DNA from: Leifsonia virtsii
Lineage (GTDB): Bacteria; Actinomycetota; Actinomycetes; Actinomycetales; Microbacteriaceae
Assembly (NCBI RefSeq): GCF_030433675.1
Contig: NZ_JAROCB010000002.1
Coordinates: 310,001-374,000, forward strand
Direction: 5' to 3'
DNA: 64,000 bases
The stretch's first letter is position 1. Every line of letters begins with the position of its first letter. A program made the translations under genes and the position numbers. Below are positions 16,203-24,621 of this stretch, one piece after another. The notes beneath the pieces were generated by a model. That model was not told the origin of the DNA. It did not search any database and saw only the letters and a program-made list of their open reading frames with translations.

Positions 16203-18356
16203 TCAGACGGTCACCCTGCGGGGTACGCCTCCGAATCGCAGGCCCTCCACGTGGATGCTGCCGGCGTCCGGATCCGGGTCCACCTCCAGGCGCCCGGCCG
16301 GGGCGTCGGCGCGGAGGCCGAGGCGGGCCGAGAGCACGGCGACGGCGGCCGCAGCCGACCAGGCCTGCGGGCGGCAGGCCGCGGGGTAGGGGATGGGCGA
16401 GACGGTCTGCGCCGTGCTGTCGCCGGAGTGCAGCTCGGGCATCCGGTAGCCGAAGCCCAGCGCGGCGGCGAGCAGGCCGTCGGCCAGCTGCCCGGCCTCG
16501 GCGCGGAAGCCCTCGGCCGCAAGGCCCGAGATCGCGATGGCGGTATCGTGCGCCCAGACGCTGCCGCCGTGGTAGCTGAGCGGCCAGTAGCCGGCGGAGT
16601 CCGTCGACATCGTGCGGAGCCCGTAGCCCGACGACAGTTCGGGCGAGACCAGGCGGCGGGCCACCAGGGCGGACTCCTCGGGGTCGAGGATGCCGGTGCC
16701 GAGGAGGTGGCCGATGTTGCTCGTCACGGTGTCGACCTTGCGCTTCGCGGCGTCGAGTGCGACCGCGGGGTAGGCGCCCGCCGGGTCGTCGATCCAGAAG
16801 GCTGAGGCGAAGCGGGCCTTGAGGTCTGCGGCCCACGCCCGCCACTCGTTCGCGCCCTCGCGCCCGAACGCGTCGAGCAGCTCGGCGCCGCCGACGGCGG
16901 CCTCGTAGGCGTAGCCCTGCACCTCGCACAGCGCGATCGGGCCGTCCGCGAGGGTGCCGTCGCGCCACTGGATGGAATCGCCGGAGTCCTTCCAGCCCTG
17001 GTTGGCGAGGCCGTGGCCGGTGGTGTCGATGTACTCCAGGAAGCCGTCGCCGTCACTGTCGCCGACGTCGCGCATCCACGCCAGGGCCGCCTCCAGGTGG
17101 GGGAGCAGCGGCTCGACCTCGTCGCGCGGCATGCCCCACTTCCAGGCGTCGTGCAGCAGGCACACCCACAGAGCGGTGGCGTCGACCGTGCCGTAGTAGA
17201 GCGGAGGAAGCTCGACGCCCTCACCGGGGATCGTGAGCGCCGCAGGCCGCAGCTCGTGCATGATCTTGCCGGGCTGCTCCGCCGTCTCTGCGACGGTCTT
17301 CGTGCCCTGGTAGTGCGCGAGCACCCGCAGGGTCGAGGCGGCGATCTCGTGGCCGAGTGGCAGCAGCATCCGCGCCGCCCACAGCGAGTCGCGGCCGAAC
17401 AGGGTGAAGAACCACGGGGCGCCCGCGGCGAGGAAGGTGTCGTCCGGACGCTCGACGGTCGACATCCGGAGCGCCTGGAGGTCGGCGACGGCACGGCCGA
17501 GCCAGGACTGCATCCGGGAGTCGCCGGTAGTCGCCCGGAACGCGCTCCACTCGGCCGACGGCTCGGCGCCCGAGACGACCGCCGTCGGGTCATCGACGTC
17601 GATGCGCCAGGCCAGCTCCGCCGATCCGTTCGCGGGCGCCTCGACGTTCCACCGCAGTGACACGCGGTCGCCGTCGACGGTCGCGGTCGCGCCCTCCGCG
17701 ACGATGCGGGCCTCCACCCGTCCGCTGCGCAGCACGGCGGTCGCACCGCCCGCACCGGCCTCCACCGTCACGGGATGCTCGCTCCCGGACAGGCCGGCCT
17801 TGATGCTCTGCATCGGGCTGAAGTCGGCGCCGAGCACCACCTCCACGGTCGTGGCGACGGCCGTGCGGAGGGCGTTGCGCAGCACGATCCGCTCGGTCAG
17901 CGAGCCGGCCTGCACGCTCCGGGTGCGCTCGACGCGGACGCGGGGGTCCGCCGTCGCGTCGTCCAGCCCGCGGGCGAGGCTGGTGAAGACGCTCGTCGCC
18001 GCATCCGGCCCGGCCGTGGCGATGTGCTCCGGCACCTCGTCGCCGACCGTCAGCAGCACGCGGTCGAGGACGCGCAGGTCGGAGTGGTAGAAGCCGTGGA
18101 TGCCGTGCCCGTCGATCCTCCCGTCGGGCGCGGACCAGGCCTGGGAGGGGGCGGTCAGCACGACGACGCTGTCGTGGAGGAGCGGCTGGAGGGGCTGGGT
18201 CATCGTGGAGGTCGTGCCTTCGTGTCGGTCCGGCGTCGCGGGAGCGTCGCCGGGGAGGTGCGGATCGGTGGTGCGGATGCCGGGCTCGCCGCTGGGCGGG
18301 GCGGTCGGCGCGGCGGTCGGCGGGGACGAGGTGTGTGGGGTCTCCGTTCTGCTCAT
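16203..18356 (-). CDS. Glycogen debranching-type enzyme (amylo-alpha-1,6-glucosidase family)
   Basis: The 717-residue protein has an N-terminal GDE_N_bis domain (about residues 57-250, with DGRIDGHGIHGFYHSDLRVL) and a C-terminal (alpha/alpha)6 glycosidase domain with FTLFGRDSLWAARM, CEVQGYAYEA and SVWAHDTAIA. The family cleaves alpha-1,6 or related glycosidic bonds. I use the ATG at 18354-18356 because it overlaps the upstream stop codon (ATGA). An internal ATG at 18201-18203 (MTQPLQPLL) is the alternative, and the first 51 residues are Pro/Thr-rich and poorly conserved in character. It is the last gene of the LacI-controlled sugar operon and probably hydrolyses the imported oligosaccharide. 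Confidence 0.88.
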   Translation of the reverse strand: MSRTETPHTSSPPTAAPTAPPSGEPGIRTTDPHLPGDAPATPDRHEGTTSTMTQPLQPLLHDSVVVLTAPSQAWSAPDGRIDGHGIHGFYHSDLRVLDRVLLTVGDEVPEHIATAGPDAATSVFTSLARGLDDATADPRVRVERTRSVQAGSLTERIVLRNALRTAVATTVEVVLGADFSPMQSIKAGLSGSEHPVTVEAGAGGATAVLRSGRVEARIVAEGATATVDGDRVSLRWNVEAPANGSAELAWRIDVDDPTAVVSGAEPSAEWSAFRATTGDSRMQSWLGRAVADLQALRMSTVERPDDTFLAAGAPWFFTLFGRDSLWAARMLLPLGHEIAASTLRVLAHYQGTKTVAETAEQPGKIMHELRPAALTIPGEGVELPPLYYGTVDATALWVCLLHDAWKWGMPRDEVEPLLPHLEAALAWMRDVGDSDGDGFLEYIDTTGHGLANQGWKDSGDSIQWRDGTLADGPIALCEVQGYAYEAAVGGAELLDAFGREGANEWRAWAADLKARFASAFWIDDPAGAYPAVALDAAKRKVDTVTSNIGHLLGTGILDPEESALVARRLVSPELSSGYGLRTMSTDSAGYWPLSYHGGSVWAHDTAIAISGLAAEGFRAEAGQLADGLLAAALGFGYRMPELHSGDSTAQTVSPIPYPAACRPQAWSAAAAVAVLSARLGLRADAPAGRLEVDPDPDAGSIHVEGLRFGGVPRRVTV

Positions 18357-19099
18357 GCCGCTTCCCCGCCGGTGTCGAGGAGGCGCGGTTCGAGGCGTGT
18401 CTCGCTGACGCCCCCGTCGCCGCGGACGACCCGCCACGCGGAGACTCCGGGCCGTTCGGCGACGATGTCGTCGAGCCGCGTGCCGCGATAGACCAGGCCG
18501 ACGCCCTCGTCGAGTGCGTAGCCCTCGGGAAGGACGCCCTCGGCGACCGCGCGCTGGTGCGCCGGGCGCCTGGCCGGGTCGGAGTCGTAGTGGACGGCGA
18601 GCGACCCCGGCACGAAGCCGAGGCCGTCGGCGACGGCGGAGATGTCCGGGCCGAACGAGGCCGTGGTGCCGCCCTCGTGCCAGCACAGCGCCCCGGCGGA
18701 GCCTCCCGCGAGCACGACGCCCGCGCGCCAGGCTTCGGCCAGCAGTGCGTCGAGACCGTGAGCGCGCCAGACGGCGAGCAGGTTCACGACGCTGCCGCCG
18801 CTCACCCAGATGACGTCCTGCCGGAGCAGGTGCTCGCGCACGTCCTCGATGTTGCGGCGCGGGAAGAACCGGAGGTGCGTCGCTTCGACGCCCGCCGCGC
18901 GGGCCGCTTCGAGCTCGGCGCCCTCGATGTGGCGCTGATCGCCCCCTGCGGTGTTGATGTGGGTGACGCGCGGCGCGCGCCCCTCGACCCGCGCCAGCGT
19001 GATCGCGTGGTGGAGCAGGGGCCCGTAGACCGAGTCGGTCCAGGTGCCCGCGTTCAGGCCGCCGCAGGTCGCGAGGATGGTCGGCTCTGCGGCGGTCAC
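18353..19099 (-). CDS. Peptidase E / cyanophycinase-like (S51) protein
   Basis: The 248-residue protein belongs to the class I glutamine-amidotransferase-like fold. It carries the serine nucleophile elbow VLAGGSAGALCW and DVIWVSGGSVVNLLA, as in peptidase E, which cleaves Asp-containing dipeptides. Its start overlaps the permease stop (GTGA) and its stop overlaps the debranching enzyme start (ATGA), so it is tightly built into the sugar operon. No obvious link to sugar catabolism is known, so it may have another hydrolase activity. The GTG at 19097-19099 is chosen from the overlap and the ILATCGG N-terminal strand. Confidence 0.85.
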   Translation of the reverse strand: MTAAEPTILATCGGLNAGTWTDSVYGPLLHHAITLARVEGRAPRVTHINTAGGDQRHIEGAELEAARAAGVEATHLRFFPRRNIEDVREHLLRQDVIWVSGGSVVNLLAVWRAHGLDALLAEAWRAGVVLAGGSAGALCWHEGGTTASFGPDISAVADGLGFVPGSLAVHYDSDPARRPAHQRAVAEGVLPEGYALDEGVGLVYRGTRLDDIVAERPGVSAWRVVRGDGGVSETRLEPRLLDTGGEAA

Positions 19100-20013
19100 T
19101 CCTTCACCGCCCCGTCGCTCGAGTTCATGATCCGTCGCTGGAAGACGAAGAAGAGGACCGCGACCGGGATCGTCATGATGGCCGCGGCCGCCAGCTTCAG
19201 CGGGTACTGGCTGCCCTGGCTCAGCTGCCCGCTCGCCAGGCCGGCGACGCCCTTCGTCAGCGTGGTCAGTGCCGGGTTCTGCGTCGACACGATGAAGTGC
19301 GCGAGCTCGTTCCACGACCCTTGGAAGGACAAGATGATGATGGTGATGAGAGCGGGCCGCGCCATCGGCAGCACGATCGACCAGAACACGCGGAAGGTGC
19401 CTGCCCCGTCGATGCGGGCCTGCTCCTCCACGCTGGCGGGGATCGACTCGAAGAAGCCCTTCATGATGAAGACCCCGGCCGCGTCGGTGAGCAGCGGCAC
19501 GATCATGCCCGTGTACGAGTCGTAGATGCCCAGCTGGTTGATGACGAGGAACTTCGGGATGAGCAGCACGACCAGCGGCACCGACATGACGGCGACGAGG
19601 GCGGCGAACACCACGCCGCGGCCGCGGAAGCGCAGTCGCGCCAGCGCGTAGCCGGCGAGCGAGTCGAAGAACACCCGGCCGAGGGTGACGACGATCGTGA
19701 CGATGGCCGAGTTGGCGAACCACACCGGGAAATCGGAGTTGAGGAAGAGCCGTTCGTACGCGGCCGTCGTGAACGTCTGGGGGATGAGGGCGACCGGGTT
19801 CGCGGTGGCCTCGGCGTCGGTCTTGAACGAGGTGGCGAGCTGGATGAGGAACGGCATGATGTAGACGACCGCCAGCACCACGAGGATCGCGTAGGTGACG
19901 GAGGTCGCGGCGATCGCCCCTCGGGAGCGATGGCGCCGTCTCGCCGGCCGCGGTGGAGCGGTGCGGGGGGACGCGGAGACGTTCTGCTCGCGCTGCACGG
20001 CGGTCGAGCTCAT
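19096..20013 (-). CDS. Carbohydrate ABC transporter permease, MalG type
   Basis: The 305-residue protein has six transmembrane helices and the cytoplasmic EAA loop SVEEQARIDGAGTFRVFWSIVLP, the contact for the ATPase. The first 37 residues are a long basic, Arg-rich cytoplasmic extension. It overlaps the MalF-type gene by 4 bp and the peptidase E-like gene by 4 bp. No ATPase is encoded in this operon, so a shared MsiK-like ATPase elsewhere on the chromosome is expected, as in many actinobacteria. Confidence 0.93.
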   Translation of the reverse strand: MSSTAVQREQNVSASPRTAPPRPARRRHRSRGAIAATSVTYAILVVLAVVYIMPFLIQLATSFKTDAEATANPVALIPQTFTTAAYERLFLNSDFPVWFANSAIVTIVVTLGRVFFDSLAGYALARLRFRGRGVVFAALVAVMSVPLVVLLIPKFLVINQLGIYDSYTGMIVPLLTDAAGVFIMKGFFESIPASVEEQARIDGAGTFRVFWSIVLPMARPALITIIILSFQGSWNELAHFIVSTQNPALTTLTKGVAGLASGQLSQGSQYPLKLAAAAIMTIPVAVLFFVFQRRIMNSSDGAVKE

Positions 20014-21167
20014 CGAAGCGCTCCTTTGCTGTCGGAGTCGTCCTTCTGGGCCGGGACGCTGCTCGGCGCGCCGCCCGCGGCGGTGCCGGCCGCGAGAGCC
20101 GGCTGGTAGAGCCGCATGCGTCGCTTGGACACCGGCCGCTCCCGCAGCACCCAGCGCTGGAAGAGCGTGAACACGACGATGATGACGAAGAGGATGAACG
20201 CGATCGCCGCGCCCTGACCCCACTCCTGGTTCATGAAGGAGGTCTGGTAGCTGAGGAAGGCGGGCGTCAGGGTCGTCTTGCCCGGCGCTCCCTGCGTTCC
20301 GGTGTAGATCTGGTCGAACACCTGCCAGCAGCCGATCAGGCCGAGTGTCAGCACGGTGAACAGGGTCGGCCGCAGCTGCGGGAGGGTGATGCGCCAGAAG
20401 CGCTGCCAGCCGTTCGCGCCGTCCATCATCGCGGCCTCGGTCACGTCGCCGCCGAGGTTCTGCAGGGCGGCGAGGAACAGCAGCATGAACGTTCCGCTCG
20501 TCGTGAAGACGGCCATGATGATGTAGGCCGTCATGGCGACGGACGGGCCGCCCAGCCAGTCCCACCAGGAGACGCCGAGCGCGGTGTTCTGGGTGAGCGC
20601 GGCCGGGCCCTGGGTCACGCCGAAGGCGGCGAGCAGGTCGTGGATGATGCCGCTCGGGTCGTTGAACCAGTTCGGACCGTTGATGCCCACCCACGAGAGC
20701 ACCTTGTTGACGGCGCCGCTCGTGCTGAACAGGAACAGCCACAGCACGGTGATGGCGACGGAGCTCGTCACCGACGGGAAGTAGAACGCCGTGCGGAAGA
20801 AGCCGCGACCGCGCAGCACCGCACGGTTGACGAGCACCGCAAGGCCGAGCGACACGGCCGTCTGGATGGGGACGACGAGCACCACGTACCAGGCGTTGTT
20901 CTTCAGCGACATGCCGAAGTCCTGCTCCGCGAGTCCGCCGCCGGCGAGCAGCGTGGTGTAGTTGTCGAAGCCGACGAAGTGGACGTCGGAGGAGAAGGGG
21001 CTGCCCCGGCCGCCCCAGTCGGAGAAGCTCACCCACAGCGCCATCAGCACCGGGATCACGAGGAACACCCCGAGCAGCAGGATGACCGGGGCGGTGAACA
21101 ACCACCCCGAGGCGGTCTCGCCGCGCCGGATTCCGGTGCGACGAGACCGACTCGTGGTTGCAGACAT
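20010..21167 (-). CDS. Carbohydrate ABC transporter permease, MalF type
   Basis: The 385-residue permease has an N-terminal helix (GWLFTAPVILLLGVFLVIPV), a large periplasmic-side loop, five further helices and an EAA loop TEAAMMDGANGWQRFWRITLP. The C-terminal tail of about 50 residues is long, charged and Gly/Ala-rich. It follows the binding-protein gene by 29 bp and overlaps the MalG-type gene. Together with these it forms an importer for an oligosaccharide; the sugar cannot be read from the sequence. Confidence 0.93.
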   Translation of the reverse strand: MSATTSRSRRTGIRRGETASGWLFTAPVILLLGVFLVIPVLMALWVSFSDWGGRGSPFSSDVHFVGFDNYTTLLAGGGLAEQDFGMSLKNNAWYVVLVVPIQTAVSLGLAVLVNRAVLRGRGFFRTAFYFPSVTSSVAITVLWLFLFSTSGAVNKVLSWVGINGPNWFNDPSGIIHDLLAAFGVTQGPAALTQNTALGVSWWDWLGGPSVAMTAYIIMAVFTTSGTFMLLFLAALQNLGGDVTEAAMMDGANGWQRFWRITLPQLRPTLFTVLTLGLIGCWQVFDQIYTGTQGAPGKTTLTPAFLSYQTSFMNQEWGQGAAIAFILFVIIVVFTLFQRWVLRERPVSKRRMRLYQPALAAGTAAGGAPSSVPAQKDDSDSKGALR

Positions 21168-21196
21168 GGCTGGTCCTTACTCTTCCGCTGCGCCGC

Positions 21197-22450
21197 TTAC
21201 TTGAGGAGCGCTTCGAGGTTCTTCTGCGTGGTGTCGAGGATGCTCTTCGGGTCGCCCGTCGCGAGCGACTCGAGCTTGCTGTTGAGGTCGGTCACCACGT
21301 CGGCGGAACCCTTGGCGGTCGGAACGCCCTTCGCGTAGTCGGCGGCGTTCAGGAACGGCACCAGGTCGGGGTTGTCCGACTTCCACTCGTCGGCGGCCGA
21401 CTTGATCGACGGCATCGGGCCGAACGCCTTCGAGAAGGCGAGCTGGTCGTCCTTGCTCGTCAGCTTCTCGACGAGCTTGAGCGCGGCGGCCTGGTTGGGG
21501 CTGTCGGCCGCGATGCCCCAGCAGTTGGTGAACTGGAGGGTGCCCTGGCCGGCCGGGCCCTTGGGGAGCTCGGCGATCTTGTACTTGATGTTCGGGAAGT
21601 CGGACTTGAGGGCACCCGTGATCCAGTTGCCCTCGATGGTCATGGCCGCGAGACCCTTGCCGAACGCCTCGCCGCCCCAGCCGGCGCCGAGGTCCTTCGC
21701 GTACTTGAGCTCGCCGCCGTTCAGCATCTTCTTGACGAAGTCGAGCGCCTGCACGTTGGCGTCGCTGTTGGCGGTGGCCTTGGTGCTGTCGTCGTTCATC
21801 AGGTTGCCGCCGGCCTGGACCATGAAGGAGCCGATGCGGGCGTACTCACCGGAGATGCCGAGGCCGACCTGGCTGCCGGTGGTGAGCTTCTTGGAGACGG
21901 ACTCGAGCTGATCCCAGGTCGTCGGGATGTCGGCGTCGGTCAGCCCCGCGGCCTTCCAGGCGTCGGTGTTGATGACGAGCTGGAGCGTGGAGAAGTCCTT
22001 CGGCGCGCAGTAGAACTTGCCGTCGTAGGTGAACGACTTGACCAGGCTCGGGTAGAAGTCGCTCTTGTTGCTCAGCTGGTCGCCGTAGGCGAGGAGCGAG
22101 CCGTTGGAGGCGTAGCCGGCGAGCGCGTCGGTCGAGAGGTAGAAGACGTCGGCCGGCTTCTTGGCGGCGAAGCCCTGGGCGAGCTGCTCGTTGAGCTTGC
22201 TCGCCGCGATGACAGACGCCTTGGTGCCGGAGCTCTTGGACCAGTCGGAGACCGCGGACTTGACCGCCGCCGTCTCGGCGTCGCCCGAGGAGCCGATCAT
22301 GACCGTCAGGGCCTTGTCGGACGAGGTCAGCTTGCCGGTGTCGCCGCCGCTGCTGCCGCCGCCGAAGCCGGAACCGCAGGCGGTCAGGGTGAGGGCCGCC
22401 GCGGCGGCGACGGCGCCGCCCGCGAGCCAGCGATGTGTGATCTTGCGCAT
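21197..22450 (-). CDS. Sugar ABC transporter substrate-binding lipoprotein
   Basis: The 417-residue protein has a lipoprotein signal peptide (MRKITHRWLAGG, hydrophobic core, lipobox LTAC) and a Gly/Ser-rich linker. The remainder is a cluster-D solute-binding fold with TMIEGNWITGALK and FTNCWGIAADSPNQAAALKLVEKL. The ATG at 22448-22450 is chosen because the signal peptide starts there and AAGGAGA precedes it. An in-frame ATG at 22598-22600 with a near-perfect AGGAGG would add 50 residues ahead of the signal peptide. It is the first gene of the operon, repressed by the divergent LacI protein. Confidence 0.93.
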   Translation of the reverse strand: MRKITHRWLAGGAVAAAAALTLTACGSGFGGGSSGGDTGKLTSSDKALTVMIGSSGDAETAAVKSAVSDWSKSSGTKASVIAASKLNEQLAQGFAAKKPADVFYLSTDALAGYASNGSLLAYGDQLSNKSDFYPSLVKSFTYDGKFYCAPKDFSTLQLVINTDAWKAAGLTDADIPTTWDQLESVSKKLTTGSQVGLGISGEYARIGSFMVQAGGNLMNDDSTKATANSDANVQALDFVKKMLNGGELKYAKDLGAGWGGEAFGKGLAAMTIEGNWITGALKSDFPNIKYKIAELPKGPAGQGTLQFTNCWGIAADSPNQAAALKLVEKLTSKDDQLAFSKAFGPMPSIKSAADEWKSDNPDLVPFLNAADYAKGVPTAKGSADVVTDLNSKLESLATGDPKSILDTTQKNLEALLK

Positions 22451-22644
22451 TCGTGTCTCCTTGGTGTGAGTGTGCCCGCTGCGTGGGGCGCACGCGTGAA
22501 GGGCCGGCGAGAATGTGGAGAACTCGTCCGGCGGTGCGGCTGTGAGCACCTGAGCGGCGCGCGGGGTCGAGGCGGGGGTGCTCCGCAGCGATGCGCGCAT
22601 CCGACCTCCTCTGGTCCGGCCTTCTCGTGGCTCCTCTCCGAAGG

Positions 22645-22658
22645 TTTGAACGATCAAA
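22645..22658. promoter_or_regulatory. LacI-family operator, site 1
   Basis: TTTGAACGATCAAA is an imperfect palindrome with a central CG, typical of LacI/GalR-family sites. An identical 14-mer lies 34 bp away, and the adjacent gene encodes a LacI-family repressor. Confidence 0.8.
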
Positions 22659-22678
22659 TCGGCACCTGCTACGGTGAC

Positions 22679-22692
22679 TTTGAACGATCAAA
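22679..22692. promoter_or_regulatory. LacI-family operator, site 2
   Basis: This is an exact second copy of TTTGAACGATCAAA. Centre-to-centre spacing to site 1 is 34 bp, and it lies about 10-20 nt downstream of the predicted operon transcription start, so bound repressor could block elongation or initiation. Confidence 0.8.
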
Positions 22693-22780
22693 CCGGGATG
22701 CTTGCCACACTAACCATGCGCTTCCGGAGGTGTCAAGCAGACCAGTAGGGTCGAATCCGGCGAGCGAGGAAGGAGCGGAG

Positions 22781-23827
22781 ATGGGAGCCCAGCCCACGGT
22801 GAGCGACGTCGCCGACGTCGCGGGCGTCTCGCGCCAGACGGTCTCCAACGTCCTCAACGCTCCCGAGCTGGTGCGCCCGGAGACGCGGGAACGCGTCCAG
22901 GCCGCCATCCACTCGCTCGGCTACCGCCCCCACGCCTCCGCGCGCCGGCTGCGCACGCAGCGGAGCTCGACGATCGGGATCCGGCTCGACCCGATCACCC
23001 AGGACGGCATCTCCGGCAGCATCCTCGACCGCTTCCTCCACGCCCTGACCGAGCAGGCCGACCGGCAGGGCCTCCGAGTGCTGCTGTTCACCGCGGCCGG
23101 TCCGGAGGACGAGATCGAGCAGTTCCGCCGTCTCTCCGACGGGGCCGACGTCGACGCCTTCGTGCTCACCTCCACGTTCCACGGCGACCCGCGCACGGAG
23201 TGGCTGATCGAGAACGGCCGGTCGTTCGTGACCTTCGGCCGGCCCTGGGGCATCGACGACATGACGGACCCCGAGCACCTTTGGGTGGATGTGGACGGCC
23301 GCTCAGGCCTGCGCGACGCCACCCGCCATCTGCTGTCGACGGCGGGCAGCCGTATCGGCTTCCTCGGCTGGCCCAGCGGGTCCGGGACCGGCGACGACCG
23401 CCGCACCGGATGGCTGGAGGCCATGCGCGAGGGCAGCGGCCTCTCCGACGACGAGCTCGCGGCGCTCGAGGTCGCGTCGGAGGACACGGTGACCCTCGGC
23501 GCCGACGCGGTGCGGCGGCTGCAGGCTGCGGCGGGTCCGCTCGACGGCCTGGTCTGCACCTCCGACTCGCTCGCCCTCGGCGCGCTCACCGCGACCGCCG
23601 GCCGGCTCCCGGTCGTCGGCTACGACGACACCCCGGTGGCCGCGTCCCTCGGCTTCTCCAGCGTCGCGCAGTCGCTCGACGAGGTCGCGGCCGGTGTGCT
23701 GGAGCTGCTGACCGGCGAGCAGGGCGGGCGGGTGCGGCCGCCTGGCGACGTGCCGGACACCCGCCACCGGCTGATCACGCCGCGCCTGGTGGTGCGCGAG
23801 GGACCGCCGCTCATCGGCTCCCGCTGA
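22781..23827 (+). CDS. LacI-family transcriptional repressor
   Basis: The 348-residue protein has an N-terminal helix-turn-helix (TVSDVADVAGVSRQTVSNVLN at residues 6-26) with the hinge helix RPHASARRLR. The periplasmic-binding-protein-like effector domain includes VCTSDSLALGAL and VVGYDDTPVAA. It is divergent from the sugar ABC operon, and paired palindromes lie between them, so it very likely represses that operon until the sugar or a derivative binds. The ATG at 22781 has GAAGGAG 6 bp upstream. Confidence 0.94.
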   Translation: MGAQPTVSDVADVAGVSRQTVSNVLNAPELVRPETRERVQAAIHSLGYRPHASARRLRTQRSSTIGIRLDPITQDGISGSILDRFLHALTEQADRQGLRVLLFTAAGPEDEIEQFRRLSDGADVDAFVLTSTFHGDPRTEWLIENGRSFVTFGRPWGIDDMTDPEHLWVDVDGRSGLRDATRHLLSTAGSRIGFLGWPSGSGTGDDRRTGWLEAMREGSGLSDDELAALEVASEDTVTLGADAVRRLQAAAGPLDGLVCTSDSLALGALTATAGRLPVVGYDDTPVAASLGFSSVAQSLDEVAAGVLELLTGEQGGRVRPPGDVPDTRHRLITPRLVVREGPPLIGSR

Positions 23828-23877
23828 TCGCGCACTCCCGAAATCCGCATGTAACGCGCCGCGGCGACAATGGAGGC

Positions 23878-24459
23878 ATGTCTCCACAAGAGCCTCTGCT
23901 GGACGCGTCACGAGCGCGTCGCCTCCCGGTCACCGTGTCCATCACCCGTCGTGTCGACGGCAGCCGCCTGGCGGAGGTGACCCGCTGGGTGCAGTCGGGC
24001 GTCAACCTCGCCAACACGTACGAGGGCTTCCTCGGATCGGGCTGGGTGCGCGCCCACGCCGACTCCGACGAGTGGCACATGCTGTACCGCTTCGCCGACG
24101 CGGACACCCTGGAGGCCTGGGAGGTGTCGGACGACCGCGCGGACTGGCTGTACGAGGGGCGCGAGCTGGTGGAGGTGTCCCGGGTGGAGCGCCGCACCGG
24201 CATCGAGGGCTGGTTCGACGAGCCGCAGCCCGGCGTGCCGGCCGCGCCGCCGCGCTGGAAGCAGGCGGTGACGATCTGGCTCGGCTTCTTCCCGCTGTCG
24301 CTGGCCTTCGCGTACCTGGCGTCGACCTTCGTGCCCGGGTGGCACACGCTCTGGCCGCTCGCAACCGTGCTTCTCACGACGCTCTGCCTCACTCCGGTCA
24401 TGACCTACGTGCTGCTGCCGTTCGTCACCCGCCTGCTGCAGCCCTGGCTGCGCCGCTGA
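23878..24459 (+). CDS. Antibiotic biosynthesis monooxygenase-like membrane protein
   Basis: The 193-residue protein has an N-terminal ABM-like dimeric alpha/beta-barrel domain (about residues 15-110, with PVTVSITRRVDGSRLAEVTRWV and EWHMLYRFADADTLEAW), then two hydrophobic helices near 130-150 and 160-182. Proteins with this layout are common in actinobacteria. The ABM part may bind a small hydrophobic compound or act as a cofactor-free oxygenase, but the membrane-attached group is uncharacterised. The ATG follows TGGAGGC. GACAAT ends 6 nt before the ATG, so leaderless initiation is also possible. Confidence 0.75.
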   Translation: MSPQEPLLDASRARRLPVTVSITRRVDGSRLAEVTRWVQSGVNLANTYEGFLGSGWVRAHADSDEWHMLYRFADADTLEAWEVSDDRADWLYEGRELVEVSRVERRTGIEGWFDEPQPGVPAAPPRWKQAVTIWLGFFPLSLAFAYLASTFVPGWHTLWPLATVLLTTLCLTPVMTYVLLPFVTRLLQPWLRR

Positions 24460-24531
24460 TCGCTCGGGGTTCCCCCTGAGCGCACCCTGAATCCGGCGCT
24501 CTCCCGCCGAAACGGGTTGCGCCGCGGCAAC

Positions 24532-24547
24532 TCGCGATATATCGTGA
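24532..24547. promoter_or_regulatory. Predicted PadR operator, site 1
   Basis: TCGCGATATATCGTGA is a near-perfect 16-bp palindrome. A similar site lies 29 bp downstream (centre to centre), and both precede the operon that encodes a PadR regulator. The sites are strikingly AT-rich for this genome. Confidence 0.75.
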
Positions 24548-24560
24548 TTTACGTCAACAG

Positions 24561-24576
24561 TCGCGATATAACGCGA
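24561..24576. promoter_or_regulatory. Predicted PadR operator, site 2
   Basis: TCGCGATATAACGCGA is a near-perfect palindrome sharing the TCGCGATATA core with site 1. Its GATATA or TATAAC part may also serve as the -10 element, so binding would block the promoter of the DUF4097-padR operon. Confidence 0.75.
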
Positions 24577-24621
24577 GTCACCGACGGTCCCGGCACGGAC
24601 CGGAGAGCAAGGAGCAGGAAC

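Larger units (their letters stand above)
22451..22780. promoter_or_regulatory. Divergent regulatory region of the sugar operon and its LacI gene
   Basis: This 330-bp gap carries the operon promoter, two identical operators and a leader of about 250 nt before the binding-protein gene. A minus-strand TTGACA at 22736-22731 and TTAGTG at 22713-22708 with a 17-bp spacer are a good promoter. The operators lie just downstream of the predicted transcription start. No independent gene is visible apart from an in-frame open stretch leading into the binding-protein gene. Confidence 0.7.
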
